Assembly: GCA_964454015.1 (NCBI GenBank) | Contig: CAYVQF010000007.1 | Span: forward strand, 105,061 to 169,060 | DNA length: 64,000 nucleotides | Direction: 5' to 3' | Source: CAYVQF01 sp964454015 | GTDB lineage: Bacteria > Myxococcota_A > Bradymonadia > UBA4248 | Position numbers and translations under genes: made by a program | Shown here: positions 26,289 through 34,884 of the stretch, piece after piece | How positions within the stretch are numbered: the first letter of the stretch is position 1 | How the letters are laid out: every line of letters starts with the position of its first letter | Notes under the pieces: generated by a model | The model's input: only the letters and a program-made list of their open reading frames with translations | Database searches by the model: none | What the model was told of the DNA's origin: nothing

Positions 26289-26587
26289 ATGCCCCGATGG
26301 GCGGCACAGCGCAGGACGATGGCGCGGATGGCCGCTCTGGCGCGAATGTGAGCGCTGCCGTGCCCACGACTCACCCAGGCACCTTTGTACGGAGCCTGCC
26401 TGCCACTGTCAATATTCAGCGCGCGCATGGCCGCGGCCTACCGTCGCCAACGGTAGGCTTGGCGATCCCCAGGACAGAGAATAAAGTACCGCCTCGAACG
26501 GTCTGGCTGCATGGTCCGCCATGCGCCAATTCCGGGGCAGGTCGACACCGACAGCAAACACACAGGTCTGAGCAAGGGAGTTGAAAG
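26289..26587. other. Divergent intergenic region with two hairpins
   Basis: 299 bp between mrdA (minus) and the exported HhH gene (plus). Two perfect hairpins are present. GCCTACCG/CGGTAGGC with a seven-base loop lies at 26436-26458. GCATGG/CCATGC with a four-base TCCG loop lies at 26509-26524, within the leader of the downstream gene. No clear promoter hexamer pair was found. They could be protein-binding operators or a structured 5' leader. Confidence 0.4.
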
Positions 26588-27094
26588 ATGAGGTCTCACC
26601 GCACATCCACCCAGCGTATTCGTGCCTTTGTCCTTGGTGCCTCGGCGGCGCTGTTGCTGTTTTTTGGCGCCCTGGGGACGGCCATGGCGAGTCATTACGA
26701 TCTCCAGGACGTGGAGCTTCTGCCCGAAGCCTTGCGCGACAGTCTCATCGCCGAGGGGGTTGAGAACACGGAGCAGCTCTTGATGATCCTCCTCGAACGC
26801 CAAGGCCGGATCGAGTTCGTGGCCAAGAGTGGCCTCGACGCGGCGGCGGTAGAGAAGCTGGCCCAGACCCTGGAGCTGATGCAGATCAATGGCGTTGGAC
26901 CCAAGGCGGCGACCCTCTTGGTGTTGTCCGGAGTGAACTCCGTGGCGGAATTGGCCCAGGCAGATGTCGATTCTTTGCTGAGCGCCGTCATTGCGATCAA
27001 TATGGAGCACGCGATCACCGGTGCCGATCCGGATCGCGAAAACATTGAAGATTGGGTGACGAGAGCGGCGCAGGTGAAATACCAGTTGCGCTGA
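26588..27094 (+). CDS. Exported DUF4332-like helix-hairpin-helix protein
   Basis: 168 residues, preceded by GGGAG seven bases before the ATG. The N-terminus is a signal peptide (basic, then AFVLGASAALLLFFGALGTAMAS). The mature part contains a helix-hairpin-helix unit, LMQINGVGPKAATLLVLSGV, followed by SVAELAQAD and ending with IEDWVTRAAQV. The order of these elements matches DUF4332 proteins. HhH motifs normally bind DNA backbone or mediate protein contacts in the cytoplasm, so export is unusual. It lies about 40 bp before the large TPR gene and is probably co-transcribed. Confidence 0.75.
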   Translation: MRSHRTSTQRIRAFVLGASAALLLFFGALGTAMASHYDLQDVELLPEALRDSLIAEGVENTEQLLMILLERQGRIEFVAKSGLDAAAVEKLAQTLELMQINGVGPKAATLLVLSGVNSVAELAQADVDSLLSAVIAINMEHAITGADPDRENIEDWVTRAAQVKYQLR

Positions 27095-27133
27095 GCTGGC
27101 CTGCCAGGAAGGCGGGTGGAGAGGATAGTGGAC

Positions 27134-29962
27134 ATGGCTCAAGGAAGAGCGCTGAATTCGGGGCTGAGCTGGCCTCTGGAGTTGGCTGACCGCGCACTCT
27201 CGCGAGGCGAACACGTCGGCGCTGCGACCATTCTTCTGCAGTCGTTGCGCGGCCAAGGCACGGCGTGCCTCGATGACCTGGACGCTTACCTCGGGCGCTT
27301 GGTGGTGGCCCTGGGGGCTGCTGCCCTCGACGAAGAGGTCATCCGCACGGATCGCCATTTGGGGCCGGGCTTGGCCTTTCTCCCCGCCCTGTGCGGGGCT
27401 CTCATCGATGCCGGACGCGAGCCCCTCGCGCAACGCCTCCAACGCCACGCGGCGATGGCTCCTCTGGCGGAGGTGCTCCCTGACCCCGCAGCCTCAGTGC
27501 GCCCGGCTGGAGCGGGCGCTGCCCACGGTCAGCGCCCGCTCCGGCGTTTCGATCGGGTCAGCCTGCAGGCGGAGATGAGCTCCGGGACCCAGCGCGCCAT
27601 CGAGGCGGCGGAGTGTGTCTATGTCTCAGGTGAGTTCGACTGCCAGCCGCCGGAGCGCCCTTGGGCGCCGCCCTTGCGCGCGGCCTGTACCCGCGAAGGT
27701 TGGGTGAGTCTGGTCGCCGCCGAGGTCGATCCCGGGCCAGCGCCTGGGGCATCGTCGCCGCGGCGGCAGGCGCGGACGCGGCCGCCGAGCCGGATCTTTC
27801 GTGGTTTGCTCTGGGCGAGCGTGGCCGCGGGGGCCTGGCTGGCCTTTTCCAGCCTCCTCGCCGAGCCCTGGTCTGCGTATCGCCTAACGGCGACCCTGCA
27901 GCGCGCGCAAGCTGAGCTCTCTCGCCCCAGCGCGGCGGAACTGCGGCGGGCGGCGGCGACGGCAGCCGCGGGCTTGGAGGCCCAGCCCACGAGCACGGCG
28001 GCCTTTGGCTATGCCTTTTTTCTGGAGCAATGGCGGGCCCTGCGCTTTGACGAGGCTGCCGATCTGCGCTTCCTCGCCCCCTCTTTTGCCTTGGTGTCAG
28101 CGGCGCCAGGGGCGCAAGCCGGGCTCATCGCCGCCCTGCTGCACCAAGGGAGGGTGGAGGATGCGGCGGCGCACCTCTCGTCCTACCCGGAGGCCTTCTG
28201 GCATGAGGGCCCGGCGTACCATGCGTGGGCACGGGGCGCCGTCGGGGCGGCGCGGGGCGAACACCAAGTGGCGGTGCAAGCGTGGCGCGAAGCGGCGGCC
28301 TTGGACGAGGGGCTGCGGCTGGTGGCCTTGGTCGATCTGGCCGCGCTTGCCCTCGAGACGGAGCAGGTCGATGTTCTGCCCGATCTGCGTTTGGCCTTGC
28401 GCCATTATCCTCAGGCACCGCTTCTGGGGCTGTCCCTCGCGTTGCTGGAGACGCGCCCCATGATGGGCGAGGGAGCGTGGCAGGTGGCTTGGGAAGCGCA
28501 GGCGCTGCTGGCGCCGCGCGAGGCCGTGTGGGCCGCGCTGGCCGATGGCATGGCGGCGGCGGCGAGCGGCCGATGGACGCATGCCATCGCCGTGCTCCAA
28601 GGGGCGCTGCAGGAGGCGCCCAACAACCCGCGGGTGCGGGCGACCTTGGCCCTGTCCCTCATCAAGACCCATCGGGTGGACGAAGCCGTGGCCCTCTTCC
28701 AAGACGAAGCGCCGCTCGAGACGTCATCCTTGCGCGTGCGGCGTCTGCGGCGCCACTTGGCCCAGGCCTGTGCCGACGCGGGTCGGCCCGACGCCGTCTT
28801 GGCCATGCTGGGCGAGGCTATTCTGCCCGGGCCCGATGGGGCCTTGCAAGTTCGCGCATGGGTGGCCCTGGGGCGTCAGCCCGAGGCGGGTATGGACGCC
28901 ACGCTCGTGGCCCAGCTCGGGCCACTGGCGGCGCTCAGCGATGGCGCCTGGGGCGCTTATAGCCCGGAGGAGTCCTTGGCCAGCGCGCAGATCCAGGACG
29001 TTCTGACAGGTGATCTGGCGCGGGTGATGGCCCTGGCCCAGGGCGGCGAGCTGAATGCGGCGTGTGAGTCGGCCGCCAAAGTCGCGGCGGCCAACCCCGG
29101 GGCCAGCGAGGCCCAGGTGTTGCGGGCCCAACTCTTGGAGCTCTGCGGCCAGCGGGAGCAGGCGCTGGAAGTGCTCGGGTGGGGCAGCGAGCAGCAAACC
29201 CCGGCGCAGCAGATCCTGGCGGCGCTCTACCTGGCGCGCGGCCCGGGCCTGGCGCAGGATGAGATGGAGCGGGTCTTGGCGTGGCAGGTGACGGATCTGG
29301 CCCTGGTGGCGGCGCAAGCAGAGGTGGCCTGGCGCATGGGGCGGGTGCCGCAGGCCCAGGCGCTGGCTCAGCAGGTCGTGGCCGTGGCGCCCAAGCACCG
29401 GGCGACGAACGCCCTCCTCGCCATGATGGACCAGGGCATGGACGGTGAGCGCAGATTGGCGGCGCTGCGCGTCGGATGGCAGGGGGCCCTGTCGCCGCCG
29501 GGTCTGCTCCTGGCAACGGGCCGGCACTTGGAAGCCCAGGGAGACCGGGCCGGCGCCGAGCGGGCCTATAAGACGGCGCTGCAGCAGCCCATCTCGGTGG
29601 CTGAGGCGAGCCAGGCTTTGGCCACGGTCTACCTGAGCAGCGGCCGGCGTCATGAAGGGCGCAAGCGCCTCATGGCCCTCAAAGCGTCCTTACCCGTGCA
29701 CAGTGAGACGCGGGCGCTGCAGGGGCACCTCGCCTATTGGCTCGGGGTCCTGTCGAATCCCGAGAGCGGTGCCAGTGAAGCCGAGCGCTTCCTGCGTGAG
29801 GCCCGCGACCTCCTGGGCGACGAGCCGCTCATCCTCTACCAGCTCGCCCGCGTCCACAGCGCCCGCAAGCGCGGCGAGAGCGCCCAAGAACTCCTGCGCC
29901 AGATCGCCTTGCTCGATCCCGACTTCGATCCTCGGGTCGCCCGACTGTCGCCGCGGAGCTGA
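27134..29962 (+). CDS. Large TPR-repeat membrane protein
   Basis: 942 residues from ATG 27134 (AGGA eight bases upstream; GTG 27116 is an alternative). Residues 1-215 are helical and Ala/Arg-rich. One hydrophobic segment, LLWASVAAGAWLAFSSLLA at about 222-240, looks like a transmembrane anchor. The remaining 700 residues are tandem TPR-like helices, e.g. EDAAAHLSSYPEAFWHEGPA, ALQEAPNNPRVRATLALSLI and GDRAGAERAYKTALQQPISV. It is probably a scaffold with the repeats on one side of the inner membrane. No catalytic domain is seen. Composition is extremely Ala/Leu-rich. Confidence 0.75.
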   Translation: MAQGRALNSGLSWPLELADRALSRGEHVGAATILLQSLRGQGTACLDDLDAYLGRLVVALGAAALDEEVIRTDRHLGPGLAFLPALCGALIDAGREPLAQRLQRHAAMAPLAEVLPDPAASVRPAGAGAAHGQRPLRRFDRVSLQAEMSSGTQRAIEAAECVYVSGEFDCQPPERPWAPPLRAACTREGWVSLVAAEVDPGPAPGASSPRRQARTRPPSRIFRGLLWASVAAGAWLAFSSLLAEPWSAYRLTATLQRAQAELSRPSAAELRRAAATAAAGLEAQPTSTAAFGYAFFLEQWRALRFDEAADLRFLAPSFALVSAAPGAQAGLIAALLHQGRVEDAAAHLSSYPEAFWHEGPAYHAWARGAVGAARGEHQVAVQAWREAAALDEGLRLVALVDLAALALETEQVDVLPDLRLALRHYPQAPLLGLSLALLETRPMMGEGAWQVAWEAQALLAPREAVWAALADGMAAAASGRWTHAIAVLQGALQEAPNNPRVRATLALSLIKTHRVDEAVALFQDEAPLETSSLRVRRLRRHLAQACADAGRPDAVLAMLGEAILPGPDGALQVRAWVALGRQPEAGMDATLVAQLGPLAALSDGAWGAYSPEESLASAQIQDVLTGDLARVMALAQGGELNAACESAAKVAAANPGASEAQVLRAQLLELCGQREQALEVLGWGSEQQTPAQQILAALYLARGPGLAQDEMERVLAWQVTDLALVAAQAEVAWRMGRVPQAQALAQQVVAVAPKHRATNALLAMMDQGMDGERRLAALRVGWQGALSPPGLLLATGRHLEAQGDRAGAERAYKTALQQPISVAEASQALATVYLSSGRRHEGRKRLMALKASLPVHSETRALQGHLAYWLGVLSNPESGASEAERFLREARDLLGDEPLILYQLARVHSARKRGESAQELLRQIALLDPDFDPRVARLSPRS

Positions 29963-29987
29963 GGGCCCGGCGGCGGGATCGGCTGCC

Positions 29988-30365
29988 TCAGGGGATGAGG
30001 GCGTCGAGGGCTTGGCGCAGACGCGGATGGTTGGCGCAGGTTCCCACGGAGAGCTCGAGATGTCCGCGCATGCAGGGCGCGACGGCCTGTTGCCAGAGCT
30101 CGGCGTCAGGTGGCGCATCCTGCGCTTTGAGCTGGGTCAAAATGGGGGCGCAGGTTGTGACGAGGTCTTCCACCTCGGCCGCCAAAGCATCGCAGTCATC
30201 GCCGCGAGTGGCCATGGCTTCCAGGCGCAGACAGGCCTCGGCCAAGACCTCGCGGTCGTCGCGGCAGCCACTGAGGCTGAGCAGGAGCAGGGTCAGCAGG
30301 GCGGCGACGGCGCAGGTTCTGCTGGCGTGACGCGAAGGCGTAGCGAGTAGAGATGCAGTGCGCAT
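29988..30365 (-). CDS. Small Cys-containing lipoprotein
   Basis: 125 residues from ATG 30365. The signal peptide ends in LLLLSLSGC, a good lipobox. The mature domain of about 90 residues is helical and has five further Cys (in AEACLRL, GDDCDAL, VTTCAPI, VAPCMRG and VGTCANHP), enough for disulfides in the periplasm. The frame is open far upstream but the upstream part is low complexity and antisense-like. Its stop lies 25 bp from the convergent TPR gene. Function unknown. Confidence 0.65.
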   Translation of the reverse strand: MRTASLLATPSRHASRTCAVAALLTLLLLSLSGCRDDREVLAEACLRLEAMATRGDDCDALAAEVEDLVTTCAPILTQLKAQDAPPDAELWQQAVAPCMRGHLELSVGTCANHPRLRQALDALIP

Positions 30366-30706
30366 GGGCGGCTGACGTGGGTGTGGGGAGAAGGTGCGCG
30401 CTCCCGGGGCATAGCGCCGGCCCACTCTGCCCGGCCTTGGGGGCTGGGTCAAGCGGGTGCCGCCGCGACCCTGGGTGGCCCGGGGGGAAGGGCAGCGCGT
30501 GGGGGCGACGCGGCGAGGCGGTCTCGTTGGTCTGTTTGTGGGCGCGGGCTGTTCTGCTGGGATCCACCTCCCTTGGGCTGGCGCCAGGCGAAGCCGCCTG
30601 GGGTGGGCGAGCTTGCCTGCAGAGGCTGGCTGCAATAGAAGCGGTGGCCAGAACGAGGATGCTTGACCGCAGGCCGATGCGGCTGCGATGCCGATGAGGA
30701 GTGGTG
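30366..30706. other. Divergent intergenic region, lipoprotein / rph
   Basis: 341 bp without a convincing gene; a 114-codon plus-strand frame here has no signal or homology and is very GC-rich. A perfect CCAGGCG/CGCCTGG hairpin with a four-base loop lies at 30584-30601. A candidate promoter toward rph follows: TTGCCT (30613-30618), 17 bases, TAGAAG (30636-30641), each matching four of six consensus bases. Confidence 0.4.
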
Positions 30707-31468
30707 ATGGAAGAGAGCAAGGGGTCTCGCGTGCGCAACGATGGTCGGGCAGCTCACCTGCTGCGGCCGGTGACCTTTGAGTTGGACTACGTGGCCTATC
30801 CGGCGGGTTCGGTGTTGGTTTCATTTGGGTCGACCAGGGTCTTGTGCAACGCCAGCGTCGAGGAGCGGGTGCCGGGGTGGCTGGAAGGGCGTGGCCTGGG
30901 CTGGGTGACGGCAGAGTACAGCATGCTGCCGGCGGCGACCCACAGCCGGGGGCGGCGCGAGAGCGGCCACCCGAGCGCGCGCAGCCAGGAGATTCAGCGC
31001 TTGATCGGGAGAGCGCTGCGGGCCAGCCTGGATCGGACGCGCTTGGGGCCGCGCACCATCGTGCTGGATTGCGATGTTCTCCAGGCCGATGGGGGCACGC
31101 GGACGGCGTCCATCACCGGCGCCTACGTCGCCTTGGCCTTGGCTTGTTTTCGCTTGCAGGCGCAGGGCTTGGTGTCCGAGTTCCCGCTGGTGCGCCAGGT
31201 CGCGGCGGTGTCCGTGGGTTTATTGGCCGACCAGGTGCTCTTGGATCTGGATTACAGCGAGGACTCGGTGGCGGAGGTTGACGCGAACCTGGTGGCCACT
31301 GCGGCGGGAGACTTGGTCGAGTTGCAGGCAACGGGTGAGCAAGGGCTGCTGCCGCGCCGCTGCCTGGAGACGATGATCGATCTGGGATTGGCTGGGGTGG
31401 GTGCGCTCTGTGTGCGGCAGCGGGAGGCCCTGGCGGGCGCGGGCTACACCCTGTCATTGACGTCTTGA
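30707..31468 (+). CDS. rph: Ribonuclease PH
   Basis: 253 residues, slightly longer than the usual 238-245. It is a phosphorolytic 3'-5' exoribonuclease that trims tRNA precursors. Signature stretches are VLCNASVEERVPGWLEG, GWVTAEYSMLPAATHSR, SARSQEIQRLIGRALRASLD and DCDVLQADGGTRTASITGAY. The ATG at 30707 has GAGGAG five bases upstream. It is followed after 16-19 bp by rdgB, a common bacterial pairing. Confidence 0.96.
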   Translation: MEESKGSRVRNDGRAAHLLRPVTFELDYVAYPAGSVLVSFGSTRVLCNASVEERVPGWLEGRGLGWVTAEYSMLPAATHSRGRRESGHPSARSQEIQRLIGRALRASLDRTRLGPRTIVLDCDVLQADGGTRTASITGAYVALALACFRLQAQGLVSEFPLVRQVAAVSVGLLADQVLLDLDYSEDSVAEVDANLVATAAGDLVELQATGEQGLLPRRCLETMIDLGLAGVGALCVRQREALAGAGYTLSLTS

Positions 31469-31487
31469 GGCGGCAGAGGGGGCGGTG

Positions 31488-32168
31488 ATGAACTTGGAAG
31501 CGTTGCTTCTGGCGACGGGTAATGAGAACAAGGTGCGTGAGCTGCGGCCGCTCTTTGCGCCCCTTGGCTTAGCGCTGTGTGCCATCGACGACGGGCCACA
31601 GCCCGAGGAGACGGGCGAGACCTTTGCTGCCAATGCGCTGATCAAGGCGTTGGCCTATGGGCGCCGGGCGGCGATGGCGACGCTGGCCGATGACTCTGGC
31701 TTGGAGGTGGAGGCCCTGGGTGGCGCGCCAGGGGTGCACTCGGCGCGCTTTGGCGCACCATTCGCGGCCGGGGTCTCCCGTGATGTGGCCAACAATGAGA
31801 AGCTGTTGCAGGCGTTGGCGGGGTGCGAGGAGAGGCGGGCGCGTTTTTGCTGTGCTTTGGCGCTGGTGGTGCCGCGTTCTTTGGGTGAGGTGTGGGTGGC
31901 TTCGGGGAAGGCCGAGGCCGGACGGGTGGCGGCGGCAGCGCTCCCGGACTCGGACTGGATGGCGTGGCTCTTCCATGGCTATAGTCGTGGTACGATCTTG
32001 ACGTCTGGGCGTGGGGAGAACGGCTTTGGCTATGACCCGCTGTTTTTGTCGGCCGACCTCGGTCGGACTTTTGCGGAGGCGACGCGCGAGGAGAAAGAGG
32101 GCGTGAGTCACCGCGGCAGAGCCGTGGCGCAAGTGCTGTCATTTCTCGACGCCGTGCGCAGTGTTTAG
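31488..32168 (+). CDS. rdgB: dITP/XTP pyrophosphatase
   Basis: 226 residues. It hydrolyses non-canonical purine triphosphates to keep them out of DNA. Motifs: LATGNENKVREL at the N-terminus, ETFAANALIKA, LADDSGLEVEALGGAPGVHSARF, GRGENGFGYDPLF and EEKEGVSHRGRA. Compared with standard members it has an insertion of about 20 residues (roughly VASGKAEAGRVAAAALPDSD) before the GENGFGYDP block. ATG 31488 is used; a GTG codon immediately precedes it. It lies 16-19 bp after rph. Confidence 0.94.
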   Translation: MNLEALLLATGNENKVRELRPLFAPLGLALCAIDDGPQPEETGETFAANALIKALAYGRRAAMATLADDSGLEVEALGGAPGVHSARFGAPFAAGVSRDVANNEKLLQALAGCEERRARFCCALALVVPRSLGEVWVASGKAEAGRVAAAALPDSDWMAWLFHGYSRGTILTSGRGENGFGYDPLFLSADLGRTFAEATREEKEGVSHRGRAVAQVLSFLDAVRSV

Positions 32169-32211
32169 GAGGTCAGCGTGCGCCTGGACGTGGGTGGATC
32201 CCGTAGTGGGG

Positions 32212-33507
32212 TCAGCCGAAGGCCAGCCACAGCAGGAGTGTGGCGAAGATGAGGGCGCTGATGGCGATCAGGGCGATGCGGGCTGCCGTGGAGTGTTCGT
32301 AGATGCCGATGGCGAGCCGGAAGGGGGGCAGGGTGCGGAGGCGGTGACCGCGTCCGCTGGGTGCGGTGTTGGCGAGTCGGGGTGGGGTGTGGGCGCTGTG
32401 GTCGATGGTGGGGTTGGGCCGGGTGGTGACGGCCGCGGCGATGCGGGGCACTGGCTTGAGTGCGGGCGCGGTGGTGGGGGCGACGATGGGGTCGGCGGCC
32501 GCGGCTTTGAGGGATTCGATGGTTTTGGAGAGGCTGGGGGTGGAGATGGCGACGAGGTTGCCTTCGGGGATGGCGGCCAGGGCGTCGAGGGCGGCGGCGG
32601 CGGAGGGGAAGCGTGCCGTTGGGGGTTTTTCGAGGCAGCGCATGACGAAGGCTCGGAAGCCGAAGCTGAGGCTGGCGAGGTGGGGGAGGGGTTGGAGGGG
32701 TGGCGGTGGGGTGTTGACGTGCTTCATGAGGAGGTTCATCGCCCGGGTGCCGGTGAAGGGTGGGTTGCCGGTGATGAGCTCGTATAGGATGCAGCCCAAG
32801 CTGTAGATGTCGGAGGCCGAGGTGAGGGTTTCGCCGCTGGCTTGTTCGGGGCTCATGTAGTGGGGGGTGCCGAAGGTCTCGCCGGCGGCGGTGATGGCGG
32901 CGCCTCCGGCCATGAGGTAGGCCAGGCCGAAATCGAAGACTTTGACGAAGACGGGGTCGGAGCCGACCTTGGTGAGCATGACGTTTTCGGGTTTGAAGTC
33001 CCGGTGGATGATGCCCTGTTCGTGGGCGGCGCCGAGGGCGTTGAGCATCTGGGCGGTGATGTGGACGAGGAACTCTTGGGAGAGGGAGGCGTGATCGACG
33101 TCGGAGAGGAGCTGGCCGCGGATGTGCTCCATGGCGATGTAGGCAGTGCCGTCGGCGTCGACGCCAAAATCGTAGAGCTTGACGATGTTGGGGTGGTTGA
33201 GCTTGGCGATGGACTGGGCCTCGCGCTCGAAGCGGGCGAGGAAGCGTTTGCGTTTTTGGAGGCCGTGGGCGAGGACTTTGATGGCGACGGTTCTTTTGAC
33301 GGGGAACTGCAGGGCTTCGTACACCTGGCCCATGCCGCCGAGGCCGAGGATACGCATGACGGCGAAGCGATCGCCGAGGTACTTGCCGAGGAAGGGGTCT
33401 TCAGGGGCTGCTGCAAAGGCCTCTTCGTCGATGAAGAAGTGGCCGTCGCTCTCGCAGAGGGTCGCAACGTTGGGTGAGCGAGCTTTACAGTGCGGGCAGA
33501 TGGGCAT
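32212..33507 (-). CDS. Tail-anchored Ser/Thr protein kinase with N-terminal zinc ribbon
   Basis: 431 residues. Residues 4-23 (CPHC, then Cys18 and a nearby DGH) look like a small zinc ribbon, common in myxobacterial kinases. The Hanks-type kinase domain follows at about 48-310: Gly loop GLGGMG at 55-60, Lys77 in VAIKVL, HRDFKPEN at 168-175, and DFG at 192-194. A Pro/Thr/Ala-rich linker leads to a single hydrophobic segment at 409-431 that ends the protein, so the kinase is cytoplasmic and C-terminally anchored with no sensor domain outside. It is divergent from the transglycosylase gene. Confidence 0.92.
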   Translation of the reverse strand: MPICPHCKARSPNVATLCESDGHFFIDEEAFAAAPEDPFLGKYLGDRFAVMRILGLGGMGQVYEALQFPVKRTVAIKVLAHGLQKRKRFLARFEREAQSIAKLNHPNIVKLYDFGVDADGTAYIAMEHIRGQLLSDVDHASLSQEFLVHITAQMLNALGAAHEQGIIHRDFKPENVMLTKVGSDPVFVKVFDFGLAYLMAGGAAITAAGETFGTPHYMSPEQASGETLTSASDIYSLGCILYELITGNPPFTGTRAMNLLMKHVNTPPPPLQPLPHLASLSFGFRAFVMRCLEKPPTARFPSAAAALDALAAIPEGNLVAISTPSLSKTIESLKAAAADPIVAPTTAPALKPVPRIAAAVTTRPNPTIDHSAHTPPRLANTAPSGRGHRLRTLPPFRLAIGIYEHSTAARIALIAISALIFATLLLWLAFG

Positions 33508-33616
33508 GATGGGTGGTGTGCCTTATGGGGGTATCGCGTCCGGACAAAGTGGGGAACTTGGCGGCGTGGTCTGGCTGGAGTAGGGTGGTGGCGGACTTTT
33601 GGGCAGGTGGTAAGCC

Positions 33617-34273
33617 ATGCAGAGCGCAATGGGATGGACAGTCTGGGGGATGGCTTTGGCGGCGGTGGTGTTGTGGCCAGGTGCGGAGGCTGCGGCTCAG
33701 ATCTACAAGTACCAAAGCGACGACGGTGAGATTGTGTTGACGACGCAGGCGCGTTCGGATCTGAAGCTGTTGGAGGTGATTGGCCAGACGCGGCCGAGCA
33801 CGCAGCGTGACCGGCCGGCTGGCGGTGGAGCGAGTCAGAGCACGTCACGGCGAGATCAGAGTGCCTTCGATCCCATCATCCGTGAGGCGTCTGAAGCCTA
33901 CGCCATTCCCTTCGCTTTCATCAAGGCAGTAATCAAAATCGAGAGCAATTTCGACCCCAATGCGGTCAGCCGGGTGGGGGCGATGGGGCTGATGCAGCTC
34001 ATGCCTGGGACGGCTGGCGACATGGGCGTGGTGGATGCTTTCGATCCGCGTGAGAATATTTTTGGGGGGACGAAGTACCTGCGGATGCTTTCGGATCGCT
34101 ACAACGGTGACATCAACCTGGTCCTCTCGGGTTATCACGCGGGCCCGGGCAACGTGGACAAGTACAGTGGGATTCCCTTTGCCGCGACGCGCGACTACGT
34201 GCAGAACGTCTACACGTGGTACAAGCGTTATCAGGCCGCGGAAGGGGAGAGCGCAGCGGGTGAGGTGCCGTGA
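33617..34273 (+). CDS. Lytic transglycosylase (SLT family) with DUF4124-like N-terminus
   Basis: 218 residues. The signal peptide is WTVWGMALAAVVLWPGAEAAA. After it, IYKYQSDDGEIVLTTQ resembles the short DUF4124 strand unit. The SLT catalytic domain starts at about residue 92: IKIESNFDPNAVS contains the catalytic Glu, then GAMGLMQLMPGTA, ENIFGGTKYL, LSGYHAGPGNVDKY and YVQNVYTWYKRY. It cleaves glycan strands with 1,6-anhydro ends in the periplasm. Its stop overlaps the GTG of pgsA by four bases. Confidence 0.92.
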   Translation: MQSAMGWTVWGMALAAVVLWPGAEAAAQIYKYQSDDGEIVLTTQARSDLKLLEVIGQTRPSTQRDRPAGGGASQSTSRRDQSAFDPIIREASEAYAIPFAFIKAVIKIESNFDPNAVSRVGAMGLMQLMPGTAGDMGVVDAFDPRENIFGGTKYLRMLSDRYNGDINLVLSGYHAGPGNVDKYSGIPFAATRDYVQNVYTWYKRYQAAEGESAAGEVP

Positions 34274-34884
34274 CGCCAAGTTCGGTCAAACGCGACTTAT
34301 TGAACGTGCCAAATTTACTGACCTTGGCGCGTATCGCCGTGATCCCGGCGGTGGTGGTGCTCCTCGAGCGGCAGAGTCCCGTGGCGACCTTCTGGGCGTC
34401 GGTGCTTTTCGGGCTGGCCTCGGCGACGGACTACTTCGACGGTTATTTGGCGCGTAAGCTGAAGCTGGTGAGTTTGACGGGGAAGTTCCTCGATCCCTTG
34501 GCGGACAAGCTGATGGTGATGGCTTGTCTGGTGCAACTGGCCGCCATGGGGTGGCTGGAGGCGTGGATTCCCATCGTGCTTTTGGCGCGCGAGCTCAGCG
34601 TGCAGGGTCTGCGGCAGATTGCCAGTGGGGAGGGTCTGATCATCGCGGCCGGGCAGCAGGGCAAGTGGAAGACGGCCTTTCAACTCATCGGCCTCATTGG
34701 CCTCTTGGCCCACTATACCTACCCGGTGAATTTTGGCGTTTTTACGGCAGAGATCAATTTTCACCGCGTCGGGTGGTGGATGCTGGCGCTGAGCATTGCC
34801 TTCAGTCTGGTGAGCGCTGGGCAGTATTTTCTCGGCTTCCTCAAGGCCATCGGTGAGAAAGCGGCGCGTCCCGAATCTCAGTGA
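34270..34884 (+). CDS. pgsA: CDP-diacylglycerol--glycerol-3-phosphate 3-phosphatidyltransferase
   Basis: 204 residues, four or five transmembrane helices. It makes phosphatidylglycerolphosphate, the committed step to phosphatidylglycerol and cardiolipin. The CDP-alcohol phosphotransferase signature DG-x2-AR-x8-G-x3-D-x3-D is complete in DYFDGYLARKLKLVSLTG followed by KFLDPLADK. The GTG at 34270 overlaps the stop of the transglycosylase gene, so translation is coupled. Its 3' end overlaps the convergent GNAT gene by seven bases. Confidence 0.94.
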   Translation: MTPSSVKRDLLNVPNLLTLARIAVIPAVVVLLERQSPVATFWASVLFGLASATDYFDGYLARKLKLVSLTGKFLDPLADKLMVMACLVQLAAMGWLEAWIPIVLLARELSVQGLRQIASGEGLIIAAGQQGKWKTAFQLIGLIGLLAHYTYPVNFGVFTAEINFHRVGWWMLALSIAFSLVSAGQYFLGFLKAIGEKAARPESQ

